Assembly (NCBI RefSeq): GCF_958405655.1 | Contig: NZ_CATYWO010000005.1 | Coordinates: forward strand, 124,001-188,000 | From: Ralstonia condita | GTDB taxonomy: Bacteria > Pseudomonadota > Gammaproteobacteria > Burkholderiales > Burkholderiaceae | DNA length: 64,000 nucleotides | Direction: 5' to 3' | Shown here: positions 23,149 through 33,200 of the stretch, piece after piece | How the letters are laid out: the number at the start of each line of letters is the position of its first letter | Numbering within the stretch: position 1 is the first letter of the stretch | Translations under genes and position numbers: made by a program | Notes under the pieces: model-generated | What the model was told of the DNA's origin: nothing | What the model saw: the letters and a program-made list of their open reading frames with translations, nothing else | The model's database searches: none

Positions 23149-24471
23149 TCAGAACTGGATCGGTAGCCGCAGCGTCACGGTGAGGTCGGGCGTGTCACGC
23201 GTCAGTCCCGCCCCAACCGAGAGGTTGAGCGTCATCTTTGGTGAGATACGGTAGGAGTAGCCCACCAGCAGCGTGCCCAGGATGGTACGCACCGAGCCGG
23301 GAACGCGCTCGCCATTCTGCTTGGTCGGTCCGATGATGCTCTGGTCGTAACCGATCGAGAAGGACGCGCGCTCGTTCAGTGCAAGGCCCATGCCGAAGTT
23401 CAGGCCGATGATGTCGCCCGCCTTGACGTTGCCGAGGAACTGCTGCGAGCCGTCGACCAGGTTGAGGCTCACATCCTTGCGCTCGAAGTTGTGCAGGTAG
23501 CTGATGCTGCCGAAGAACACGGCTGGATCGGTCGGATACAGCCATGTCAGGCCGGGCTGGACGGCGAAGAAGCCAGAGCCTGTGGGCTGCTGCAAGGGCA
23601 GGCCCGTGCCGGTGGTGTTGCTGACACAGCGCGTGACGCAATCCGTGGTGACTTCGAACGGGTCTTTGCCCGTGCGCGTCTTGAAGCGCAGCCACCCGAT
23701 GGTGAATGGCTTGTCGATGCCGCCGGCGCCGATCTGGTAGCGCGCCGTCAACTCGACGTCGCCGATGCCGTGGCCGTGCGAGCTGAAGGCGTTATCCGTG
23801 GCGGTACCGGTGAAGAGCTCGCGGCTGACCGTGTCGCTCGTGCTGTACACGTAGGGCACGCGTGCCTCGAGTTCCCAGCGCTTGGCCAGGCCATAGCGCA
23901 TGGCCACCGTGCCGGTGAGCGTGGTCGTCTTGACCTGCCGTACGTCGATCAGCCCGATGAGCAAGGCGGGGATGATGGTGTAGCCCACCAGCGCCACGCG
24001 GTCCGACGACGAATACGCCATCTGGAACGACGGCTCGACAACGACCTTGCCCGGCGGCGTGAGGGCGCTCGGTTCATCAAAGATCTGTGCGATGCGCGGC
24101 GGCTGGTCGGGCGGGGCGGGCGGTTTGCCCACGGGGGTGCTGCCGGGCTGACCGTTCTGGGCGACTTGCGCCGCGCCGCCGGCGGTGTCCTCGCCAGCGC
24201 CCGGATTGCCGGTGCCGCGCACGGTGTCGAGTTGGCCCTCGCTCATGCCGAGCGCGCGCCGCATGCCTCTCAAATGGGCTTCCTGCTGCTGGATCGATCG
24301 TTTCAATTCCTGCAGACGCGCCTGTGCATCGGCAAGCTGCCGCTGAAGCGTTTCCAGGCTGGGTGGTTTGTCATCCACCGGCTCGTTGATCTGCGCAAGT
24401 GCCGGACTGCCGCAAAGCAGAAGGCATGCACAAGCAACCGCGCGTAGCGGCCACCATGGCGTGTTCGTCAT
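23149..24471 (-). CDS. Outer-membrane beta-barrel with N-terminal coiled coil (FapF-like)
   Basis: A 440-aa exported protein. The signal peptide 1-26 ends CGSPALA. Residues 39-75 are a heptad-rich coiled coil (LETLQRQLADAQARLQELKR). Residues 80-125 are a Pro/Gly-rich linker. From about 141 there are alternating amphipathic strands (VVVEPSFQMAYSSSDRVALVG) and the protein ends in LRLPIQF, the terminal Phe signature of BAM-inserted barrels. FapF, the secretion pore of the Pseudomonas Fap amyloid system, has the same plan: a helical plug/trimerising coil followed by a barrel. The gene converges with the peptidase/substrate genes, 29 nt from the last one. Two cysteines in an extracellular-loop-like segment (TTDCVTRCVSNT) may pair. 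A generic transporter role is the alternative. Confidence 0.75.
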   Translation of the reverse strand: MTNTPWWPLRAVACACLLLCGSPALAQINEPVDDKPPSLETLQRQLADAQARLQELKRSIQQQEAHLRGMRRALGMSEGQLDTVRGTGNPGAGEDTAGGAAQVAQNGQPGSTPVGKPPAPPDQPPRIAQIFDEPSALTPPGKVVVEPSFQMAYSSSDRVALVGYTIIPALLIGLIDVRQVKTTTLTGTVAMRYGLAKRWELEARVPYVYSTSDTVSRELFTGTATDNAFSSHGHGIGDVELTARYQIGAGGIDKPFTIGWLRFKTRTGKDPFEVTTDCVTRCVSNTTGTGLPLQQPTGSGFFAVQPGLTWLYPTDPAVFFGSISYLHNFERKDVSLNLVDGSQQFLGNVKAGDIIGLNFGMGLALNERASFSIGYDQSIIGPTKQNGERVPGSVRTILGTLLVGYSYRISPKMTLNLSVGAGLTRDTPDLTVTLRLPIQF

Positions 24472-24647
24472 GGCAATGTCCCCCGTCGAGAGTGTCTTGT
24501 CCGCAACGAGCGGACTGACCCTTCACGATTCCCCCGGGTGGCGTACAGCGGATACCACTATAGGCGAGCGAACGCGAAACGATAGGGCGTTGGCGTCCTC
24601 AAAATGGACGAGGCAGGAATGCCCGTTTGGTGGATCGCTCCGGCCAA

Positions 24648-24672
24648 GAAAAAAGGCGCCGGAAGGCGCCTT
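24648..24672 (-). terminator. Rho-independent terminator downstream of queF
   Basis: On the minus strand AAGGCGCC (24672-24665) pairs with GGCGCCTT (24660-24653) across a 4-nt loop and runs into a T tract (24654-24649). It lies 38 nt beyond the queF stop. Confidence 0.85.
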
Positions 24673-24709
24673 GGATGGCTTGCGTCGCGTCAGCGCTCAC
24701 TGACGTTCC

Positions 24710-25546
24710 TCATTGGCGTGCATTGCGGAGGTTATCCGGCCACGGCGTGTTGTAGTTTGTGCGGAACGGGTTGATGTCCAGCCCGCCGCGCCGCGTGTAG
24801 CGCGCATACACGGCCAGCTTGACGGGCCGGCACTGGCGCAGGATGTCGGTAAAGATCCGCTCCACGCATTGCTCGTGAAACTCGTTGTGCTCGCGGAACG
24901 AAATCAGGTACTTGAGCAGCCCTTCCTGGTTGATCGGCGCACCCACGTAGCGGATTTGCACGCTGCCCCAGTCCGGCTGGCCCGTTACAAGGCAATTGGA
25001 CTTCAGCAGGTGCGACACCAGCGTTTCTTCGACCGGGCTTTCTTCCTCATCGGCATGCAGCAACTCGGGCGTGGGCTGGTAGACGTCGGTTTCGATGTCC
25101 AGGCGGTCGAGCAGCAGGCCATCGAGCTCGCCCATCTTCTGCCGGGCAAATTCCTCCTGCGGCACGATGCGCACCTGCACCGGCGCGCCGCACGCCTCCG
25201 ACAAATCGTGGTGAATCAACTGCTGCAGCGCTTCGTGCGACGCCACCTTCGTCTGGTTGAACGAATTCAGATACAGCTTGAACGATTTCGATTCAACGAT
25301 GTTGGGCGAGTCCGCCGGCACGATCACGGTACCGACAGCCACCTGCGGCTTGCCGCGAAGGTTCAGCCACGACAGCTCGTACAGGTTCCAGAGATCCACG
25401 CCGAAGAAGGGCAGGGGCGTACCGGCGGCGAGGCCGATCTCGTCGCGCTTGCCCTGGCGCGGAATCGGAAACAGCAGGCTCGGGTCGTACTCCGTCTTGT
25501 AGGCGGAGGTCTTGCCCAGCGGCGAATGTTCGGGTTGGTTGCTCAT
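24710..25546 (-). CDS. queF: NADPH-dependent 7-cyano-7-deazaguanine reductase
   Basis: QueF reduces preQ0 to preQ1 in queuosine tRNA modification. At 278 aa this is the long bimodular YqcD/QueF-II type (E. coli about 282 aa). The QueF motif ESKSFKLYLNSF is in the N-terminal half. The catalytic SNCLVTGQPDWGSVQIRY carries the nucleophile Cys and the general-acid Asp, and REHNEFHEQC gives the His-Glu pair. Its ATG at 25546 overlaps the ilvA stop by one base (TGATG), so the two are co-transcribed and coupled. I saw no preQ1 riboswitch here, as expected for a non-leader position. Confidence 0.95.
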   Translation of the reverse strand: MSNQPEHSPLGKTSAYKTEYDPSLLFPIPRQGKRDEIGLAAGTPLPFFGVDLWNLYELSWLNLRGKPQVAVGTVIVPADSPNIVESKSFKLYLNSFNQTKVASHEALQQLIHHDLSEACGAPVQVRIVPQEEFARQKMGELDGLLLDRLDIETDVYQPTPELLHADEEESPVEETLVSHLLKSNCLVTGQPDWGSVQIRYVGAPINQEGLLKYLISFREHNEFHEQCVERIFTDILRQCRPVKLAVYARYTRRGGLDINPFRTNYNTPWPDNLRNARQ

Positions 25547-27066
25547 CACAAAAACAGGCTGTAGACGGGGTTCTCGCTTTCGTCCCAATAGGTATAGCCC
25601 AGCGTGGCGAGGAACGCCTTGAACTCGCGCTTCTCGTTCTTCGGTACCTGGATGCCGACGAGGATGTTGCTCGAATCCGCGCCCTGATTCCGGTAGTGGA
25701 ACAGGCTGATGTTCCAGTTCGGGCTCATGCTCGAGAGGAACTTCATCAGCGCGCCTGGCCGCTCCGGAAATTCGAAGCGGTACAGCAGTTCGTTCTCGGC
25801 CAAGGGCGAACGCCCGCCCACCATGTAGCGGATGTGCTGCTTGGCCAGTTCGTCGTTGGACAGGTCCAGCGTTGGGAAACCGTGCTTGCGGAAGTTCTCG
25901 GCGATCTTGTCGCCCTCCGCGCGCGACGCAATCTGCACACCCACGAAGATATGCGCGGCGTCCTTGCTGGCAATGCGGTAGTTGAACTCGGTCACGTTGC
26001 GCGACCAGCCGACCAGCTCGCAGAAGCGCTTGAAGCTGCCGCGCTCTTCCGGAATCGTCACGGCAAACACGGCTTCACGCGCCTCGCCCACTTCGGCGCG
26101 CTCGGCCACGAAGCGCAGGCGGTCGAAGTTCATGTTCGCACCGCTGGCCACGGCCACCAGCGATTCGTTCTTCAGCTTGTGCGTCTCGGCATACTGCTTG
26201 AGGCCGGCCAGCGCCAGCGCGCCGGAAGGCTCCAGCAGGCTGCGTGTGTCCTGGAACACATCCTTCAACGCCGCGCAGATGGCATCCGTATCGACGGTGA
26301 TGATCTCGTCGACCAGCTCCCGCGTGATGCGGAAGGTTTCCTTGCCCACCAGCTTGACCGCGGTGCCGTCGGCAAACAGGCCGACGTCTTTCAATTCGAC
26401 GCGCTTGCCGGCTGCCACCGAACGCGCCATGGCGTCGGAATCCACACTCTGCACGCCGATGACCTTGACGTCCGGCCGTACGGCCTTCACGTAGGCCGCT
26501 ACGCCGGAGATCAGCCCCCCGCCGCCGATCGAGCAGAAGATGGCGTGAAGGGGCTGCGGATGCTGGCGCAGGACTTCCATGGCGATGGTGCCTTGGCCGG
26601 CAATCACGTCGGGATCGTCGAACGGGTGCACGAAGGTGTAGCCGTGCTTTTCCTGCAGCTTGGCGGCGTGGTTGTAGGCGTCGGAATAGCTTTCGCCGTG
26701 CAGCACGACCTCGACCCACTCGCCGCCGCGCGAGCGCACGCCGTCGATCTTGAGCTGCGGCGTCGTTACCGGCATGCAGATGACGGCCTTGCATTCCATC
26801 CGGGCCGCGCTGAACGCCACGCCCTGCGCGTGGTTGCCCGCCGATGCCGTAATCACCCCACGCTTGCGCTCGGCCGGCGTGAGCGTGGCCATCTTGTTGT
26901 AGGCGCCGCGCAGCTTGAACGAGAACACCGGCTGGTCGTCCTCGCGCTTGAGAAAGACGCGGTTGCCGGTGCGCGCCGACAGGTTGGGCGCGAACTTCAG
27001 CTCGGTTTCCACCGCGACGTCATAGACCTTCGCGGTCAGGATCTTCTTGAGGTAATCGATGGCCAT
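25546..27066 (-). CDS. ilvA: Threonine ammonia-lyase, biosynthetic
   Basis: PLP enzyme converting L-threonine to 2-oxobutyrate, the first step of isoleucine synthesis. 506 aa matches the long biosynthetic form. The PLP lysine is in PVFSFKLRGAYNKM, the phosphate-binding loop is SIGGGGLISGVAAY and SAGNHAQGVAFSA is the second glycine motif. Two ACT-like regulatory repeats follow (REAVFAVTIPEERGSFKRFC and LLYRFEFPERPGALMKFL), so feedback control by isoleucine and valine is expected. Start ATG 27066 gives MAIDYLKKILTAKVYDVA, the conserved N terminus; the much longer in-frame reading upstream overlaps the channel gene and is rejected. Confidence 0.95.
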   Translation of the reverse strand: MAIDYLKKILTAKVYDVAVETELKFAPNLSARTGNRVFLKREDDQPVFSFKLRGAYNKMATLTPAERKRGVITASAGNHAQGVAFSAARMECKAVICMPVTTPQLKIDGVRSRGGEWVEVVLHGESYSDAYNHAAKLQEKHGYTFVHPFDDPDVIAGQGTIAMEVLRQHPQPLHAIFCSIGGGGLISGVAAYVKAVRPDVKVIGVQSVDSDAMARSVAAGKRVELKDVGLFADGTAVKLVGKETFRITRELVDEIITVDTDAICAALKDVFQDTRSLLEPSGALALAGLKQYAETHKLKNESLVAVASGANMNFDRLRFVAERAEVGEAREAVFAVTIPEERGSFKRFCELVGWSRNVTEFNYRIASKDAAHIFVGVQIASRAEGDKIAENFRKHGFPTLDLSNDELAKQHIRYMVGGRSPLAENELLYRFEFPERPGALMKFLSSMSPNWNISLFHYRNQGADSSNILVGIQVPKNEKREFKAFLATLGYTYWDESENPVYSLFL

Positions 27067-27198
27067 GGTGCGGACCGGGTTGAGCGTGAGGAGAGCCCGT
27101 AAGCCTATCATGCGGCGCCTTGCCGGATGGGCTGGCCGGTCGGTACACTGCCGCGGCCGTGTACCGGTGGCGCGGCACGTTTTCGGCGCGAGGCCCCC

Positions 27199-28116
27199 AT
27201 GCATACCCCGTCGTCTTCCCCTCAGCACAACCCGCGCACGCGCCGGGGCCGCAAGGTCTGGTCCGGCACGCAGCATGTCATTGCCTACGGCATGCCGCCG
27301 CTCGGCTGGCGCGATCTCTATCACCACGCGCTGGAGGTCAACTGGCCGACTTTCTTCGCGCTGCTGGCCACGCTGTTCCTGGCGCTCAATGCGGTATTCG
27401 CCGGGCTGTATTCGCTGGGCGAGGCGTCCATCGCGAACCAGTCGCCGCCGGGCTTCGTGGGCGCATTCTTCTTCAGCGTCGAGACCCTGGCCACGGTCGG
27501 CTACGGCGACATGCACCCGCAGACGCTCTACGCCCACGTCATCGCCACGCTGGAGATCTTCATCGGCATGTCGGGCATTGCCATGGCGACGGGGCTTGTG
27601 TTTGCGCGCTTCTCGCGCCCGCGCGCCAAGATCCTGTTCGCCCGCAACATCGTGGTGAGGCATCTCAACGGCAAGCCGACGTTGATGCTGCGCGCAGCCA
27701 ACGCCCGCCAGAATGTCATCGCCGAGGCCACGGCCCGCCTGCGCCTGATGCAGGACGAGCGCACGCCGGAGGGCTACCTGATCTACCGGATCCGCGACCT
27801 GAAGCTCGAGCGTAGCGAGCACCCGATCTTCCTGCTCGGCTGGGTCATGTTGCACGTGATTGACGAAACCAGCCCGCTGCATCAAGCCACCGCGGAGTCG
27901 CTGGCGGCGGGCGATGCCTTGCTGCTGCTGACCATCGAGGGCGCCGACGAGACAGCCGCGCAGACCATTCAGGCGCGCCACTCATGGCGGCACGACGAGA
28001 TCCGCTGGAATCATCGCTATATCGATCTGATCCAGGACGAAGGCGGTGTGACCACCGTCGATTACGACAACTTCCACAAGATCGAGCCGGTCGCGCCTCC
28101 ACCGCAGGCACAATGA
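27199..28116 (+). CDS. KirBac-type inward-rectifier potassium channel
   Basis: A 305-aa channel subunit with a short basic N terminus and an amphipathic slide helix (PPLGWRDLYHHALEVNW). Two membrane helices flank a pore loop with the K+ selectivity filter ETLATVGYGDMHP. About 170 residues of cytoplasmic immunoglobulin-like Kir domain follow (LMLRAANARQNVIAEATARL, LDETSPLHQATAESL-like). The length is close to KirBac1.1 of Burkholderia. It should form a tetramer in the inner membrane. ATG 27199 is chosen because the slide helix and N terminus are complete from there; the upstream extension lies in the promoter region shared with ilvA. Confidence 0.9.
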   Translation: MHTPSSSPQHNPRTRRGRKVWSGTQHVIAYGMPPLGWRDLYHHALEVNWPTFFALLATLFLALNAVFAGLYSLGEASIANQSPPGFVGAFFFSVETLATVGYGDMHPQTLYAHVIATLEIFIGMSGIAMATGLVFARFSRPRAKILFARNIVVRHLNGKPTLMLRAANARQNVIAEATARLRLMQDERTPEGYLIYRIRDLKLERSEHPIFLLGWVMLHVIDETSPLHQATAESLAAGDALLLLTIEGADETAAQTIQARHSWRHDEIRWNHRYIDLIQDEGGVTTVDYDNFHKIEPVAPPPQAQ

Positions 28117-28147
28117 GCGCCTTGTCGGATTCCAACGCTCGACCTCC

Positions 28148-29395
28148 GTGGCTCTGAACCTCGTTTGGCTGGCCTTTTTCCTTGTTGCCTTCGTCACCGC
28201 CTGCGTGCAGGTGGTGCAGGGCGACATGGAAGTTTTCTCCCGCATGCTCACCGCGATGTTCGATGCGGCGCGCACCGGCTTCGAGATCGCGCTCGGCCTG
28301 ACGGGCATGATGGCGCTGTGGCTGGGCATCATGCGCGTGGGCGAGCGCGCCGGCGTGGTCGATCTGTTCGCGCGGCTCGTGAATCCGCTGATGCGGCACC
28401 TGTTTCCCTCCGTGCCAGCCGGCCATCCCGCCAACGGCGCGATGATGATGAACGTCTCGGCCAATATGCTCGGCCTGGACAACGCCGCTACGCCGCTCGG
28501 TCTGCAGGCTATGCGGGAGTTGCAGGAGATCAACCCGCAGCCGCAGCGTGCCAGCGATGCGCAGTTGATGTTCGTGGTGCTCAACACGGCAGGCGTGACG
28601 CTGGTGCCGACGTCCGTTATCGCCATCCGCCAGGCGCTGGCGGTCAAGCAGGGCCTGGTCGGTTTCAACGCAGCGGACATCTTCCTGCCGACCTTGCTTT
28701 CCACGTTCATCGGCTTCTGTGCAGGCATTGCGGCGGTGGCGTGGTATCAACGCATCAACCTGTTCAAGCCTGCGCTGCTGGCGTATTTCGGGGGCTTTGT
28801 CGCGCTGATGGGGCTGCTGTTTGCGTGGTTGCGTCAATTCCCGCCGCAGCAGATGGCGGCGTGGATCGGGCTGATCGGCGCGGGCGCCATCCTCACCATC
28901 GTTGTGGCGTTCCTCGTATGCGGGGCCATGCGCCGCATCAACGTGTACGAAACCTTCGTCGATGGCGCCAAGGATGGCTTTCAGGTGGCGATCGGCATCG
29001 TTCCGTACCTCGTTGCCGTGTTGGTCGGCATTGCGGTGTTTCGCGCAGCGGGCTGCATGGATGCGCTGATGCACGGACTCTCCGCGCTGTTCGCGCACCT
29101 GGGCATCGACACGCGCTTTGTGCCCGCGCTGCCCGTGGGGCTCATGAAGACGTTATCGGGCGCAGGCGCCCGCGGCCTGATGGTCGACGTGATGACCACC
29201 TACGGCGTCGACTCCTTCCAGGGCAAGCTGGCGGCCATCATCCAGGGGTCTACCGAGACCACCTTCTACGTGCTGGCGGTGTACTTCGGCAGTGTCGGCA
29301 TCAAGGACACGCGCTATGCGCTGGCCTGTGGGCTGTGGGCGGACCTGGTCGGGCTGATCGGTGCCGTGCTGGTCGCTTACCTGTTCTTCGGCTGA
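28148..29395 (+). CDS. SpmA-SpmB fusion, nucleoside-recognition (Gate) membrane protein
   Basis: A 415-aa polytopic protein joining two Gate-domain halves that are separate SpmA and SpmB proteins in Bacillus. The N-terminal half includes FEIALGLTGMMALWLGIMRVGE and the hallmark HPANGAMMMNVSANMLGLDNAATPLG. The C-terminal half has VDGAKDGFQVAIGIVPYLVA and SGAGARGLMVDVMTTYG. Ralstonia does not sporulate, so the role must be other than spore maturation; transport is assumed for this family but unproven. It begins with GTG at 28148, 31 nt after the channel gene, and probably shares its transcript. Confidence 0.85.
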   Translation: MALNLVWLAFFLVAFVTACVQVVQGDMEVFSRMLTAMFDAARTGFEIALGLTGMMALWLGIMRVGERAGVVDLFARLVNPLMRHLFPSVPAGHPANGAMMMNVSANMLGLDNAATPLGLQAMRELQEINPQPQRASDAQLMFVVLNTAGVTLVPTSVIAIRQALAVKQGLVGFNAADIFLPTLLSTFIGFCAGIAAVAWYQRINLFKPALLAYFGGFVALMGLLFAWLRQFPPQQMAAWIGLIGAGAILTIVVAFLVCGAMRRINVYETFVDGAKDGFQVAIGIVPYLVAVLVGIAVFRAAGCMDALMHGLSALFAHLGIDTRFVPALPVGLMKTLSGAGARGLMVDVMTTYGVDSFQGKLAAIIQGSTETTFYVLAVYFGSVGIKDTRYALACGLWADLVGLIGAVLVAYLFFG

Positions 29396-29446
29396 TACCC
29401 AGGCCGAAAAGCGGGTGCCCGCCAGCTCGCCGCTACAATCGACCGC

Positions 29447-30028
29447 ATGGAACCGTGGATCGATTGGCTTCTCACCACCCTGGCCCTGCCCAATGTCGGG
29501 CTGCCCGCCATTTTCATCGTCAGCTTCGTCTCGGCGACGCTGCTCCCGCTAGGCTCCGAGCCGGCGGTCTTTGCCTATATCAAGCTCAACCCGGAGATGT
29601 TCTGGCCGGCCATCATCGTCGCCACGATCGGTAATACGCTGGGGGGCGCGGTGGACTGGTGGATGGGGTACGCCGCCAAGCTCGCGCTGGTCCGATACCA
29701 CCTGGCGCGCCGCCGCCGCGAGCACGATGCCGAGCACGTCGGTCACGCCCCGCATCCGCAGCGTCACCACGCGCCGCCTCTCGACAAGAAGTATTTCCGC
29801 TGGATGCGCCGTATCGGGCCGGTGTCGCTGCTGGTGTCGTGGCTGCCGGGCATTGGTGATCCGCTTTGTACGTTGGCGGGCTGGCTGCGTCTTCGGTTCT
29901 GGCCCAGCGTGATGTACATGGCGATCGGCAAATTCCTGCGCTACCTCGCCATGACGGCGGCCCTGCTGACGCTGCCCGACGGCTTCTGGCACGGCATCCT
30001 GGGATGGATCAAGACGGCCCTGATGTGA
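29447..30028 (+). CDS. YqaA/DedA-like (VTT-type) membrane protein
   Basis: A 193-aa inner-membrane protein. The N-terminal block VGLPAIFIVSFVSATLLPLGSEPAV and ATIGNTLGGAVDWWMGYA match the YqaA branch of DedA/VTT proteins. SWLPGIGDPLCTLAGWLRL is the conserved re-entrant segment with the Gly-Asp pair. The cytoplasmic loop around residues 82-105 is unusually rich in His and Arg (RRRREHDAEHVGHAPHPQRHHAPP). DedA proteins act in lipid scrambling and membrane-potential homeostasis; this branch is uncharacterised. A TACAAT at 29434-29439 lies only 7 nt before the ATG. Confidence 0.85.
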   Translation: MEPWIDWLLTTLALPNVGLPAIFIVSFVSATLLPLGSEPAVFAYIKLNPEMFWPAIIVATIGNTLGGAVDWWMGYAAKLALVRYHLARRRREHDAEHVGHAPHPQRHHAPPLDKKYFRWMRRIGPVSLLVSWLPGIGDPLCTLAGWLRLRFWPSVMYMAIGKFLRYLAMTAALLTLPDGFWHGILGWIKTALM

Positions 30029-30225
30029 CGTTTGCGTGATTTATGCACCACTTTTACAGCAGCCGACTTTTCGCAAGCCATTGAAAACGCGGCGATTTTT
30101 CCGCCCATGCGACCGGCAGGGATACCGTTGCTGCAACGCATCAACGCATCACCTTGCAGTACAATCGCGCTTTAAAGACCGCGCGGCCAGGACCGTCTTT
30201 GCCGCGCCCCTCCCCGCGGCTCGCC

Positions 30226-33200
30226 ATGAATGCCCCACTTCTGATCGACGCCAAACTCGCGGCGCAGGACGCTGCGCCCCGGCTGCGCGAGATTCCCTAC
30301 AACTACACCTCGTTCTCGGATCGGGAAATCGTCATCCGTCTGCTGGGCGAGTCTGCGTGGCAGATCCTCGACGGGCTGCGCGCCGAGCGCCGCACCGGCC
30401 GGTCGGCCCGCATGCTGTACGAAGTGTTGGGCGACGTCTGGGTGGTGCGCCGCAACCCCTATCTGCAGGACGACCTGCTCGACAACCCGAAGCGCCGGCA
30501 GATGCTGATCGACGCACTCAATCACCGCTTGGCGGAGATCGAGAAGCGCCGCGTGGCCGACCACGACTCGCATCACGACCCCGAAGGCGACGAGCGCGCC
30601 AGCAAGGTCGAGCAGCTGGTCGTGCATGCCCGCCGCGCCGTGAAGGCGTTCCAGGAAGAATTCGCCCAGGTGTATGACCTGCGTCGCCGTGCGCAGAAGG
30701 TGCTCGGCCGCGTCACCGCCAAGGACAACATCAAGTTCGATGGCCTGTCGCGCGTTTCGCACGTGACGGATGCCACCGACTGGCGAGTCGAATACCCGTT
30801 CGTGGTGCTGACGCCCGATACCGAAGAAGAGATCGCCGGCATCGTCAAGGGCTGCTTCGAGCTGGGTCTGACCATCATCCCGCGCGGGGGCGGCACCGGC
30901 TACACCGGCGGCGCCGTGCCGCTGACGCCGTTCTCGGCCGTCATCAATACCGAAAAGCTCGAGCGCCTGGATGCGGTCGAGATGACCGACCTGCCGGGCG
31001 TCGACCATCCGGTCGCGACCATCTATTCGGGCGCCGGCGTGGTCACGCGCCGCGTGGCGGAAGCCGCCGAGAAGGCCGGCCTCGTCTTCGCCGTGGACCC
31101 GACGTCGATCGACGCCTCGTGCATCGGCGGCAACGTCGCCATGAACGCGGGCGGCAAGAAGGCCGTGCTGTGGGGCACCGCACTGGACAACCTCGCCTGG
31201 TGGCGCATGGTTGATCCGGACGGCAACTGGCTGGAGGTCACGCGCCTGAACCACAACCTCGGCAAGATCCATGACGCGCCTGTCGTCACGTTCGAGCTGA
31301 AGTGGTTTGACGGCAATGCGCCGATGGGCAGCAAGCTGCTGCGCACCGAGACGCTGACCATCGAAGGCCGCAAGTTCCGCAAGGAAGGCCTCGGCAAGGA
31401 CGTCACCGACAAGTTCCTGGCCGGCCTGCCCGGCGTGCAGAAGGAAGGCTGCGACGGCATCATCACGAGCGCGCGCTGGATTCTGCACCGCATGCCCAAG
31501 TCGATCCGTACCGTGTGCCTGGAGTTCTTCGGCCAGGCGCGGGATGCGATCCCTAGCATCGTCGAGATCAAGGACTACCTCGACGCCGAGACCAAGAAGC
31601 CCGGCGGCGCGATCCTCGCCGGTCTGGAGCACCTGGACGAGCGCTACCTGCGCGCGGTCGGCTACGCCACCAAGAGCAAGCGCAACGCGTTTCCGAAGAT
31701 GGTGCTGATCGGTGACATCGTCGGCGATGACGATGACGCCGTGGCGCGCGCCACCTCAGAGGTGATCCGCCTGGCCAACGGCAAGAGCGGCGAGGGCTTC
31801 GTCGCTGTCAGCCCCGAGGCGCGCAAGAAATTCTGGCTCGACCGCTCGCGCACGGCGGCCATCGCGCGCCACACCAACGCCTTCAAGATCAACGAGGACG
31901 TGGTGATTCCGCTCAACCGCATGGGCGAGTACACCGATGGCATCGAGCGCATCAACATCGAGCTGTCGATCAAGAACAAGCTCAAGCTGGCCGACGCGCT
32001 GCTGGAGTTCTTTGCCGGCAGCAACCTGCCGCTGGGCCGCACCGACGACGCCAACGAAATTCCGAGCGCCGAACTGCTGGAAGACCGCGTGCAACAGGCG
32101 CAGCAACTCCTGCGTGCCACGCGCGCGCGTTGGCAATACCTGCTCGATCATCTCGATACGCCGGTCAACACCGCCCGCGCAAGCCTGATCGGGCTTGGGC
32201 TGGGCTATCTCGCACAGACGATCGACGAGCGTCTGCTGATCCAGCCCGACGCCAACCTGTTCCACCTGCTGCAGGACCGCACGATCCGCGTGTCGTGGAA
32301 GGCGGAGATTCGCGCCGAGCTGCGCAAGATCTTCAACGGCGGCGAGTTCAAGCCGATCCTCGACGAGGCGCAGGCAATCCACAAGAAGGTGCTGCGCGGC
32401 CGCGTTTTCGTGGCGCTGCACATGCACGCCGGCGACGGCAACGTGCACACCAACCTGCCGGTCAACTCCGACGACTACGACATGCTGCAGGATGCCCACA
32501 AGGCGGTGGCCCGCATCATGACGCTGGCGCGTTCGCTGGACGGCGTGATCTCGGGCGAGCACGGCATCGGCATCACCAAGCTGGAATTCCTCACCGACGA
32601 AGAGATCGCCGACTTCGCTGCCTACAAGCGCCGCGTCGATCCGAACGGCCGCTTCAACAAGGGCAAGCTGCTGCGCGACATCAATGATCCGCAAGGGCTC
32701 GCTGCCGATCTGCGCAATGCCTATACGCCGTCGTTCGGCCTGATGGGGCACGAGTCGATCATCATGCAGCAGAGCGACATCGGCGCGATCTCGGAGTCGA
32801 TCAAGGACTGCCTGCGCTGCGGCAAGTGCAAGCCGGTGTGCGCCACGCACGTGCCGCGCGCCAACCTGCTGTACAGCCCGCGCAACAAGATCCTGGCCAC
32901 CTCGCTGCTGATCGAGGCCTTCCTGTACGAAGAGCAGACACGCCGCGGCGTATCGGTCAAGCACTGGGAAGAGTTTGCCGATGTGGGCGACCACTGCACG
33001 GTCTGCCACAAGTGCGTGACGCCGTGCCCGGTCAAGATCGACTTCGGCGATGTGTCGATGAACATGCGCAACCTGCTGCGCAAGATGGGGCAGAAGAAGT
33101 TCAACCCCGGCACCGCTGCGTCGATGTTCTTCCTGAACGCGACCAACCCCGAGACCATCAACCTCACGCGCAAGGTGATGATCGACTGGGGCTACAAGGC

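Noticed and set aside
24472..24709. preQ1 riboswitch near queF
   Set aside because: queF is the second gene of an ilvA-queF unit and this stretch is downstream of it; no aptamer pattern was seen.
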